Of a stretch of DNA of 64,000 nucleotides, positions 11,162 to 21,512 are shown piece after piece. Made by a program: the position numbers and the translations under genes. How positions within the stretch are numbered: the stretch's first letter is position 1; every line of letters begins with the position of its first letter. The notes under the pieces were generated by a model, which saw only the letters and a list, made by a program, of their open reading frames with translations, was not told the origin of the DNA and did no database searches. Source of the stretch: Colocasia esculenta (lineage: Eukaryota; Streptophyta; Magnoliopsida; Alismatales; Araceae); contig CM024753.1 of NCBI GenBank assembly GCA_014218235.1, positions 175,932,348 through 175,996,347 on the forward strand, given 5' to 3'.

Positions 11162-12110
11162 GAGAAATACTTGGTGCACACCGTTGGTGTGCAACAAGTG
11201 ACACATCGGCAAGCACACCCAATGGGTGCTTGCCGAGTGGTTTCAGACAGGGTGATGTAGCTTTATTTTTTCATAATATCTTGTCCCTCACAGTCTCGTG
11301 GAAAGACACTGTTGCCCTTTCTTCCTTTCTTTCCCGCCACGGACTGTCTTCTCTCCCTTGTCTGCTCTTTCTCATGGCGAACGACGCAAAGTCTCTGCTC
11401 CCCGGCCACCAGGGGTGTCCGTCTGTGAAGGCACGCCCTCGTGGGGGACCATCCGCAGTGATGGCTGCCGGCTCCCGTGCCTCCCGCTTGCGTGCGCACG
11501 ACGCCAATCTCCAGAGTTGCGTGCGCGCGTCCGCCTGCAAGTGCCTACCGCGACGAAAAATCTTGGATCCGCGCATGCGTCTCCAACCCCACCACCACCC
11601 CCTCTCGCCCCTCCCACGGTCGACGTCGCTTGCCCCAGGCAGCGACGAGGGGAGTGTGCCGAACTCGTCGGGAACCGCACGCGCACGAGTGCCCGTACCC
11701 CTCGTTGCCCGGGCCAGCAAAGGACTCGTGGACGAGCTCACCCTCGCGCTTATTTCGACGGCATCGGAGGCCCTTCGCCGAGCTTTGACTGTGTCAGGAA
11801 GGGACCAGTGGTGCTGGACCGCTGAAACGACGTGAACAGTGATGAGATACGTCGTCGTGTGGTGACACCACGGGCGAGGAAGTGAGCTCAAGAGTGAAAG
11901 CACTGGGGGGGGCATCGGAACCTAAATATTGGGTAGCAATGACAGACTACATGGACCGGAGGCCGAGCGACGTCGATGTGGGAGCTAGCTGGGGCTGGCA
12001 AAGATCTCGGTCTTCCTCGTCCTGGGCTCTAGGGTTTGGTGTCAGGTGCTTTGCTCTGCTCTGGGGGTTGGAGTTCAGTTTCATAGTGGAGGTTGAGAGG
12101 TGTACATAGT
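11162..12110. other. Terminal GC-rich gene-like segment, left arm
   Basis: The segment is GC-rich (unlike the AT-rich repeats beside it), with several overlapping long frames on both strands and a sharp edge near 12110. It could be a captured host gene fragment, as in Pack-MULEs, probably a 5' untranslated region with first-exon sequence read on the minus strand. The predicted peptides are Arg/Pro/Ser-rich and I recognise no family. The first 75 bp contain two perfect hairpins: GCACACC-GTT-GGTGTGC (11176-11192), and CGGCAAGCAC (11207-11216) pairing with GTGCTTGCCG (11226-11235). Confidence 0.55.
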
Positions 12111-14520
12111 TGTTAGTTTTTTTGGCATACAAAAGTAATTTTTTATGGACAAGTGGAGGGCATGGAAGGGTTGTATCTGGTTATATTTGTGTATGAGAAA
12201 AGTTTGTATTTTTTTGTGGATGAGTGGAGGGTATAAAATGGTGGAATATGCTTATATTTGTGTGTGAGAAAGACTTATATTTTTTGTGGATGAGTGGAGG
12301 GTATATAAAGGGTGGAATATGCTTCTATTTGTATATGAGAAAAACTTGTATTTCTTGTAAATGTAATTCCATGAAAATTCAATGTTATTAAACATTAGAT
12401 GGCAGCACTCAATGTTATGAAAAATCAGATGGCAGCTCTGTACAATTCTGGTAAGGCAGTCAGTCAGCCAGTGTGGCAATCAGATGGCATCACATTCACC
12501 AATAAATACCAAATGTTCACCAATAATACATTCATTTCACCTATAAATACCATAAACACCAACACTTGCACAGATCTGTAGTCTTCCACTTTGCCACAGT
12601 CTGTACACCTATATGTAGAAGACATTCACCAATAAATACTATACATTCACCAATAAATACCACACATTCACCTATAAATACATTCATTTCACCTATAACT
12701 ACCGTAAACAACACACTTGCATAGATCTGTAGTCCTCCACTGTGCCACAATCTGTACACCTATATGTAGAAGACATTCACCAATAATACTATACATTCAC
12801 CAATAAATACCACACATTCACCTATAAATACTTCATTTCACCTATAACTACCATAAACACCAACGCCTGCACAGATATGTAGTCTTCCACTATGCCACAG
12901 TTGTACACCTATATGTAGAAGACATTCACCAATAAATATTGTACATTCACGAATAAATACCACACATTCATGAATAAATACATTCATTTCACCTATAACT
13001 TTCATAAACACCGACACTTGCACAGATCTGTAGTCTTCCACGGTGCCACAGTCTGTACACCTATATGTAGAACACATTCACCAATAAAACCCGAATATTC
13101 ACCAATAAATACTGGACGTTCACCAATAAATATTGATATTTCACATATAAATACCACAATCATCAACACTTGCATTAATCTGTACTCTGCCATTGTGGTT
13201 GTCTATTCACCTACATATAGAACACATGCACCAATAAATACCAGACATTCACCAATAAATAATGACATTTCAGCTATAAATATCACAAACATCAACACTT
13301 GCATTATTCTGCACTCTGTTAGTGTGGTTGTCTATTCACCACATCTAGAACACATTCACCAATAAATATTGACAAATCACCTATAAATATAGACAGTTCA
13401 CCTATAAATACCACAAACATTAGCACTTGCATTCTTCTCCACACTTACAGTATTGTTGTCTATTCACCTACATATAGAACACATGCACATATACATATAA
13501 GACATTCACCAATAAATACTGACATTTCACCTATAAATACCACAAACATCAACACTTACATTAATGTGCACTCTGCTAGTGTGGTTGTCTATTCACCTAC
13601 ATATAGAACACATCACCAATAAACATTGACAAATCACGAGTAAATACTAACATTTCACCTATAAATGCCACAAATATCACACTTGCGTTATTTCTGCACT
13701 CTTCCAATGTGGTTGTATATTCACCTACATATAGAACACATTCACCATAAATACTACACATTTACCAATAATACTTACAGTTCACCTATAAATGCCACAA
13801 ACATCAACATTTACATTATTTTGTACTCTTCCACAAACTTCACCATTTATTACTAAATTGTTTGTATTTATTGGTGAATGTTTAGTATATGTAGGTGAAT
13901 AGACCACCACACTGAAAGAAGAGCTCAGATGTTTGCAAAGTGTTGGTATTGCATGAGGTTATAAGTGAATGACACTATTTATTGATGAATATTAATATTT
14001 ATTGGTGAATATTTAGTATATGTAGGTGAATAGACCACCACACTAGTAGAAGAGCTCAGATGTTTGCAAAGTGTTGATATTATTTGAGGTTATAGGTGAA
14101 ACACAATTTATTAGTGAATTAATTATATTTATTGATGAATGTTTAGTATATATAGGTGAATAGAACATCACACTGGTAGAAGAACTCAGATGTTTGCAAA
14201 GTGTTTGTATTATTTGATCTTATAGGTGAAATGACATTATTTATTGGTGAATGTTTAGTATACGTAGTGAATAGACCACCACACTGCAGAAGAGCTCAGA
14301 TGTTTGCAAAGTGTTGATATTGCATGAGGTATAGGTGAAATGGCACTATTTATTGGTGAATTGTTTCTATTTATTGGTTAATGTTTAGTATATGTAGGTG
14401 AATAGACCACCACACTGGCAGAAGAGCTAAGATGTTTGCAAAGTGTCGGCATTATTTGAGGTTATAGGTGAAATGACATTATTTCTAGGTGAATAGACCA
14501 CCACACTCGTAGAAGAGCTC
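12111..14520. repeat. Left arm tandem-repeat blocks
   Basis: 12135-12360 has about four copies of a roughly 65-bp unit with GTGGATGAGTGGAGGGTAT. 12480-13850 holds units rich in TTCACCAATAAATAC and TTCACCTATAAATAC with ACACTTGCACAGATCTGTAG. At about 13855 the orientation flips, and about five units of 125 bp carrying TTTATTGGTGAATGTTTAG and AAGAGCTCAGATGTTTGCAA follow to 14520. All frames here are repeat translations, not genes. Confidence 0.85.
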
Positions 14521-15570
14521 ACAACTGTCGCATTTCAATGTGGTTGTCTATTCAACTATATATAGAATTTATTCACTAATAAATAACCAACATTCACTAA
14601 TAAATAGTGTCATTTCACCTATAAACTTCACCTACAATTGATACATACACCCACACTTGCACAGATCTGTAGCCTTTCAGTCTAGTTGTCTATTCACCTG
14701 CATATAGAACTTATTCACCAATAATGTCCATCATTCACCAATAAATAGTATCATTTCACCTATAAACTTCACCTAGAATTGCGACATACACCAACACTTA
14801 CACAGATCTGCATCCTTTTTAGTGTTTTGCCTATTCACCTACATATAGAACACATTCACCAGTAAATATCAAGCATTCACCAATAAATACTGTCATTTCA
14901 CCTATAAACTTCACCTAGAATTTCTACATACACCAACACTTACACAGATCTGTAGTCTTTCAGTGTGTTTGCCTATTCACCTACATATAGAACACATTCA
15001 CCGATAATATCAAGCATTCACCCATAATATTGTCATTTCACCTATAAACTTCACCTATAATTGCTACATACACCAACACTTGCACAGATCTGCAGCACTT
15101 CAGTGTGGTTTCCTATTCACCTACATATATAATACATTCACCAATAAATATCAAGCATTCACCGATAAATACTGGATTTCACCATAACGTCACTTAGAAA
15201 TGCCATAAACACCAACACTTTCACAGATATGCAGCCATTCAGTGTGGTTATTAATTCACCTACATATAGAACTTATTCACCAATAAATATCAAGCATTCA
15301 CCGATAAATACTGGCATTTCACCTATAAACGTCACTTAGAAATGCCATAAACCAACACTTTCACAGATATACAGTCATTCAGTGTAGTTGTTTATTTACC
15401 TACATATAGAACTTATTCACCAAAAATATCAAGCATTCACCGATAAATACTGGCATTTCACCTATAAACGTCACATAGAAATGTCATAAACACCAACACT
15501 TTCACAGATATGCAGCCATTCAGTGTGGTTGTTTATTCACCTACATATAGAACTTATACACCAATAAATA
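14521..15570. repeat. Loop-side repeat block, about 155-bp units
   Basis: About seven units with TTCACCTACATATAGAAC, CAAGCATTCACC and ATACACCAACACTT. They share the short motif of the arms but have no inverted partner of the same subtype in the right half, so they belong to the unpaired loop. Confidence 0.75.
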
Positions 15571-17104
15571 TCCAAGTCATACGAGTAAGTCTATCCCGTA
15601 CAAGTCATACAAGTAAGTCTATGTAGTATACGTTACACTTAGTTGCATGGTAGTAAGAGTATTTCTTAGAAGTCATGTCCGAGTCATATGTGTACACTAC
15701 CGTGTATGAGTCACAAACATTCGCATGAGTAAGTCTTCCCACTGTATGTCATACGAGTAGGTCTATCCCGTACAAGTCATACGAGTAAGTCTATGTAGTA
15801 TACGTTACACTTAGTCGCATGGTAGTAAGAGTATTTCTTAGAAGTCATGTCCAAGTCATATGTGTACACTACCGTGTATGAGTCACAAACATTCGCACGA
15901 GTAAGTCTTCCTACTGTATGTCATACGAGTAGGTCTATCCCGTACAAGTCATACAAGTAAGTCTATGTAGTATACGTTACACTTAGTTGCATGTCAGTAA
16001 GAGTATTTCTTAGAAGTCATGTCCGAGTCATATGTGTACACTACCGTGTTGAGTCACAAACATTCGCACGAGTAAGTCTTCCTACTGTATGTCATACGTA
16101 GGTCTATCCCACAAGTCATATGAGTAAGTCTATGTAGTATACGTTACACTTAGTTGCATGGTAGTAAGAGTATTTCTTAGAAGTCATGTCCGAGTCATAT
16201 GTGTACACTACCGTGTATGAGTCACAAACATTCGCACGAGTAAGTCTCCTACTGTATGTCATACGAGTAGGTCTATCCCGTACAAGTCATACGAGTAAGT
16301 CTATGTAGTATACGTTACACTTAGTTGCATGGTAGTAAGAGTATTTCTTAGAAGTCATGTCCGAGTCATATGTGTACACTACCGTGTATGAGTCACAAAC
16401 ATTCGCACGAGTAAGATTCCTACTGTATGTCATACGAGTAGGTCTATCCTGTACAAGTCATACGAGTAAGTCTATGTAGTATACGTTACACTTAGTTGCA
16501 TGTTAGTAAGAGTATTTCTTAGAAGTCATGTCCGAATCATATGTGTACACTACCGTGTATGAGTCAAATTCGCACGAGTAAGTCTTCCTATTGTATGTCA
16601 TACGAGTAGGTCTATCCCGTACAAGTTATACGAGTAAGTCTATGTAGTATACGTTACACTTAGTTGCATGTTAGTAAGAGTATTTCTTAAAGTCATGTCC
16701 GAATCATATGTGTACACTACCGTGTATGAGTCACAAACATTCGCAGAGTAAGTCTTCCTACTGTATGTCATACGAGTAGGTCTATACTACAATCATACGA
16801 GTAAGTCTATGTAGTATACGTTACACTTAGTTGCATGGTAATAAGAGTATTTCTTAGAAGTCATGTCCGAGTCATATGTGTACCTACTGTGTATGAGTCA
16901 CAAACATTCGCATGAGTATCTTCCTACTGTATGTCATACGATAGGTCTATCCGTACAAGTCCTACGTAATCCTATGTAGTTACGTTACACTTATTGCATG
17001 GTAGTAGGTATTCGTAGAAGTCATGTTCAAGTCATATGTGTACACTACCGTTATGATTCACCAACTTCGCACGAGTAAGTCTCCTACTATATGTCACGAG
17101 TAGG
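15571..17104. repeat. About 170-bp satellite array at the centre of the foldback element
   Basis: The anchor GTATACGTTACACTTAG starts at 15626, 15798, 15970 and 16137 and recurs to about 16980, giving nine units of 167-172 bp that are highly alike except in the last one. Each unit contains two internal copies of GTCATACGAGTA(A/G)GTCTA. It is unrelated to the TTCACC repeats on either side. No coding capacity. Confidence 0.9.
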
Positions 17105-20100
17105 TCTATCCCGTATAAATACTAATTATTCACCAATAAATGGTGTCATTTCACATATAACCTCATGCAATACCAACACTTTGCAAACATCTAAGCTTTT
17201 CTTTAGTGTGGTGGTCTATTCACCTACATATACTAAACATTCACCAATAAATAGAAACAATTCACCAATAAATGGTGCTCTTTCACCTATAACCTCATGC
17301 ATATCAACACTTTGCAAACATCTGAGCTCTTCTGCCAGTGTGGTGGTCTATTCACCTACATATACTAAACATTCACCAATAAATACAAACAATTCACCCA
17401 TAAATAATGTCATTTCACCTATAAGCTCAATATACCACACTTTGCAAACATCTGAGCTCTTCTACCAGTGTGATGTTCTATTCACCTACATATACTAAAC
17501 ATTCACCAATAAATACAAACAATTCACCCATAAATAATGTCATTTCACCTATAAGCTCAAATAATACCAACACTTTGCAAACATCTGAGCTCTTCTACCA
17601 GTGTGATGGTCTATTCACCTACATATACTAAACATTCATCAATAAATACAAACAATTCACAATAAATGGTGTCATTTCACCTATAACCTCAAATAATACC
17701 AACACTTTGCAAACATTTGAGCGCTTCTGCTAGTGTGGTGGTCTATTCACCTACATATACTAAACATTCACGATTAAATACTAATTATTCACCAATAAAT
17801 GGTGTCATTTCACCTATAACCTCATGCAATACCAACACTTTGCAAACATCTAAGCTCTTCTTTCAGTGTGGTGGTCTATTCACCTACATATACTAAACAT
17901 TCACCAATAAATAGAAACAATTCACCAATAAATGGTGCCCTTTCACCTACAACCTCATGCAATATCAACACTTTGCAAACATCTGAGCTCTTCTGCCAGT
18001 GTGGTGGTCTATTCACCTACATATACTAAACATTCACCAATAAATACAAATAATTCACCCATAAATAATGTCATTTCACCTATAAGCTCAATAATACCAA
18101 CACTTTGCAAACATCTGAGCTCTTCTACCAGTGTGATGTTCTATTCACCTACATATACTAAACATTCATCAATAATTAAACAAACATTCACCATAAATAG
18201 TGTCATTTCACCTATAACCTCAAATAATACCACACTTTGCAAACATTTGAGCTCTTCTGCTAGTGTGGTGGTCTATTCACCTACATATACTAAGCATTCA
18301 CCAATAAACTAATTATTCACCAATAAATGGTGTCATTTCACCTATAACCTCATGCAATACCAACACTTTGCAAACATCTGAGCTCTTCTTTCAGTGTGGT
18401 GGTCTATTCACCTACATATACTAAACATTCACCAATAAATACAAACAATTTAGTAATAAATGGTGAAGTTTGTGGAAGAGTACAAAATAATGCAAGTTTG
18501 ATGTTTGTGGTATTTATAGGTGAACTGTCAGTATTTATTGGTAAATTCTAGTATTTATTGGTGAATGTGTTCTATATGTTGGTGAATACAACCACATTAG
18601 AAGAGTGCAGAATAACGCAAGTGTTGATATTTGTGGCATTTATAGGTGAAATGTTAGTATTTATTGGTGATTTGTCAATGTTTTATTGGTGAATGTGTTC
18701 TATATGTAGGTGAATAGACAACCACACTAGCAGAGTGCAGATTAATGCAAGTGTTGATGTTTGTGGTATTTATAGTGAAATGTCAGTATTTATTGGTGAA
18801 TGTCTTATATGTATATGTGCATGTGTTATATATGTAGGTGAATAGACAACAATACTGGAAGTGTGGAGAGAATGCAAGTGTTAATGTTTGTGGTATTTAT
18901 AGGTGAACTGTCAGTATTTATAGGTGATTTGTCAATATTTATTGGTGAATGTGTTCTAGATGTGGGTGAATAGACAACCACACTGACAGAGTGCAGAATA
19001 ATGCAAGTGTTGATGTTTGTGGTATTTATAGCTGAAATGTCATTATTTATTGGTGAATGCCTGGTATTTATTGGTGCATGTGTTCTATATGTAGGTGAAT
19101 AAACAACCACAATGGCAGAGTACAGATTAATGCAAGTGTTGATGTTTGTGGTATTTATATGTGAATCCAATATTTTTGGTGAACGTCCGGTATTTATTGG
19201 TGAATATTCGGGTTTTATTGGTGAATGTGTTCTACATATAGGTGTACAGACTGTGGCACCGTGGAAGACTACAGATCTGTGCAAGTGTTGGTGTTTATGA
19301 AAGTTATAGGTGAAATGAATGTATTTATCCTGAATGTGTGGTATTTATTCGTGAATGTACAATATTTATTGGTGAATGTCTTCTACATATAGGTGTACAG
19401 ACTGTGGCATAGTGGAAGACTACATATCTGTGCAGGCGTTGTGTTTATGGTAGTTATAGGTGAAATGTGTATTTTAGGTGAATGTGTGGTATTTATAGGT
19501 GAATGTATAGTATTATTGGTGAATGTCTTTACATATAGGTGTACAAAATGTGGCACAGTGAAGGACTACAGATCTATGCAAGTGTTGGTGTTTACGGTAG
19601 TTATAGGTGAAATGATGTATTTATGGTAATGTGTGGTATTTATTGGTGAATGTATAGTATTTATTGGTGAATGTCTTCTATATATAGGTGTACAGACTGT
19701 GGCAAAGTGGAAGACTACAGATCTGTGCAAGTTTGGTGTTTATGGTATTTATAGGTGAAATGAATGTATTTATTGGTGAACATTTGTATTTATTGTGAAT
19801 GTGTTGCCATCTGATTGCCACACTGGCTGACTGACTGCCATACTAGAATTGTACAGAGCTGCCATCTGATTTTTCATAACATTGAGTGCTGCCATCTAAT
19901 GTTTAATAACATTGAATTTGTCATGGAATTACATTTACAATAAATACAAGTTTTTCTCATATACAAATAGAAGCAAATTCCACCCTTTATATACCCTCCA
20001 CTCATCCACAAAAAATACAAGTCTTTCTCACACACAAATATAAGCATATTCCACCATTTCTATACCCTCCACTCATCCACAAAAAATACAAACTTTTCTC

Positions 20101-20169
20101 ATACACAATATAAGCAGATACAACCCTTTCCATGCCCTCCACTTGTCCACAAAAAATTACTTTTGTATG
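17105..20169. repeat. Right arm tandem-repeat blocks
   Basis: 17105-18470 has about ten units of 125 bp (TTTGCAAACATCTGAGCTCT), the inverse of the roughly five units at 13855-14520. At about 18475 the orientation flips, and 18480-19810 mirrors 12480-13850. 19930-20165 mirrors the 65-bp units at 12135-12360. The copy number of the inner block differs twofold between the arms. Confidence 0.85.
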
Positions 20170-21129
20170 CCAAAAAAACTAACAACTATGTACACCTCTC
20201 AATCCTCCACTATGAAACTGAACTCCAACCCCCAGAGCAGAGCAAAGCACCTGACACCAAACCCCAGAGCCCGGACGAGAAGACCGAGATCTCTGCCAGC
20301 CCCAGCTAGCTCCCACATCGACGTCGCTCGGCCTCCGTCCATGTCGTCTGTCATTGCTACCCATATTTAGGTTCCGATGCCATCCCCCCAGTGCTTTCAC
20401 TCTTGAGCTCACTTCCTCGCCCGTGGTGTCACCACTGACGACGTATCATCATCACTGTTCACGTCCGTTTCAGCGGTCCAGCACCACTGGTCCCTTCCTG
20501 ACACAGTCAAAGCTCCGACGAAGGGCCTCCGATGCCGTCGAAATAACGTGAGGGGTGAGCTCGTCCACGAGTCCTTTGTTGGCCCGGGCAACGAGGGGTA
20601 CGGGCACCCGCGCGCGTGCGGTTCCCAACGAGTCCGGCACACTCCCCTCGCCGTTGCCTGGGGCAGGCGACGTCGACCGTGGGAGGGGCGAGAGGGGGTG
20701 GTGGTGGGTCTTGAGATGCATGCGCGGATCCCCGGATTTTTCGCCGCCGGTAGGCACTTGCAGGCGGACGCGTGCACGCAACTCTGGAGATTGCGCGTGC
20801 ACGCAAGCGGGAGGCACGGGAGCCGGCGGCCATCACTGGGACGGTCCCCCCACGGGGCGTGCCTTCACAGACGACCGCCCCTGGTGGCCGGAGAGCAGAG
20901 ACTTCGCGTCGTTCGCCAGGAGAAAGAAAGACAGGGGAGAAGACAGTCCGTGGCGGGAAAGGAAGGAAGAAAGGGCAACAATGTCTTTCTCCACGAGACT
21001 GTGAGGGACAAGATATTATGAAAAAATAAAACCACATCACCTGTCTGAAACCACTCGGCAAGCACCCATTGGGTGTCCTTGCCGATGTGTCACTTGTTGC
21101 ACACCAACGGTGTGCACCAAGTATTTCCC
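20170..21129. other. Terminal GC-rich gene-like segment, right arm
   Basis: Inverted copy of 11162-12110, including the terminal hairpins and the GC-rich gene-like sequence, with scattered substitutions and small indels. Reading frames drift relative to the left copy, so neither looks like a maintained gene. Confidence 0.55.
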
Positions 21130-21138
21130 TTTCTCATT
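21130..21138. repeat. Right 9-bp target site duplication of foldback element
   Basis: TTTCTCATT directly follows the right terminus GTATTTCCC and equals 11153-11161. Confidence 0.85.
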
Positions 21139-21512
21139 TCTTCTATGCCCGTTTTGCATTGGAGCAAGTATTGATAATGGTACTGCTTCCTCTGGCCTTC
21201 CACGTACAGTACACGGTGAGAACTGCTTTGCGATGGCGACGTTCCAGCTGCCGGTAGCAGGGTTACCAACAGGACGTTCACTTAACTGCGACAGCAAACA
21301 AGAGATATAATTTGGGGTCCAGATTAGGTCTCACCACTGCGTGTAGTCTCTCTGGTTGTTGCTGTTTTAATGGAAGAAGTAATTGGGTTTTGTTGATAGT
21401 TGGCTAAAGTGCTAATATAAAATGTGATCTACACACCATATTTGGCTGCAGACTCATAACACCACCTCCATCACTACCATCACCAATCACAGCAACCAGT
21501 GATCATACAACT
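21139..21512 (+). promoter_or_regulatory. Proximal promoter and 5' leader of the CYP96 gene
   Basis: 374 bp separate the foldback element's target duplication from the start codon. A TATA box candidate TATAAAA lies at 21416-21422, 91 bp before the ATG. Distal promoter sequence beyond 21139 has been displaced by the 10-kb insertion. Confidence 0.55.
21416..21422 (+). promoter_or_regulatory. TATA box candidate of the CYP96 gene
   Basis: TATAAAA at a plausible distance for a 60-70-nt leader before the ATG at 21513. Confidence 0.5.

Larger units (their letters stand above)
11162..21129. mobile_element. Giant palindromic Mutator-like foldback element (about 10 kb)
   Basis: The ends are inverted copies, GAGAAATACTTGGTGCACAC on the left and GGGAAATACTTGGTGCACAC read inward on the right, nearly identical over the first 150 bp. 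A perfect 9-bp duplication TTTCTCATT flanks both ends, the size made by Mutator-like (MULE) transposases. The left arm (11162 to about 14520) and right arm (about 17105 to 21129) are inverted versions of each other and contain the same ordered blocks: a GC-rich gene-like segment, a block of about 65-bp repeats, a block of about 170-bp repeats, and a block of about 125-bp repeats in opposite orientation. The loop carries further repeats and a roughly 170-bp satellite. No transposase was found, so it would be non-autonomous. Long inverted repeats built of tandem repeats with 9-bp duplications recall Drosophila FB and plant foldback elements. MULE membership is inferred from the ends. Confidence 0.85.

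Noticed and set aside
11230..11915. Functional gene in the GC-rich foldback terminus (201-214-codon frames on both strands)
   Set aside because: The frames are not conserved between the two arm copies and no domain is recognised. It is kept only as a gene-like segment.
15571..17104. Centromeric satellite locus
   Set aside because: Only nine units, bounded inside a transposon palindrome. Nothing here shows centromere function.
12399..19629. Many short ORFs (for example 12970-13365, 17091-17498, 18826-19284) with repeated TYTKHSPIN-like peptides
   Set aside because: They are translations of the TTCACCAATAAATA repeats in the foldback arms, present in both orientations, with no start context or domain.
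11162..21129. CACTA or Helitron origin for the large palindromic element
   Set aside because: CACTA elements make 3-bp duplications and start CACTA. Helitrons have no inverted ends and insert between A and T. The 9-bp duplication and G-rich inverted ends fit Mutator-like elements.
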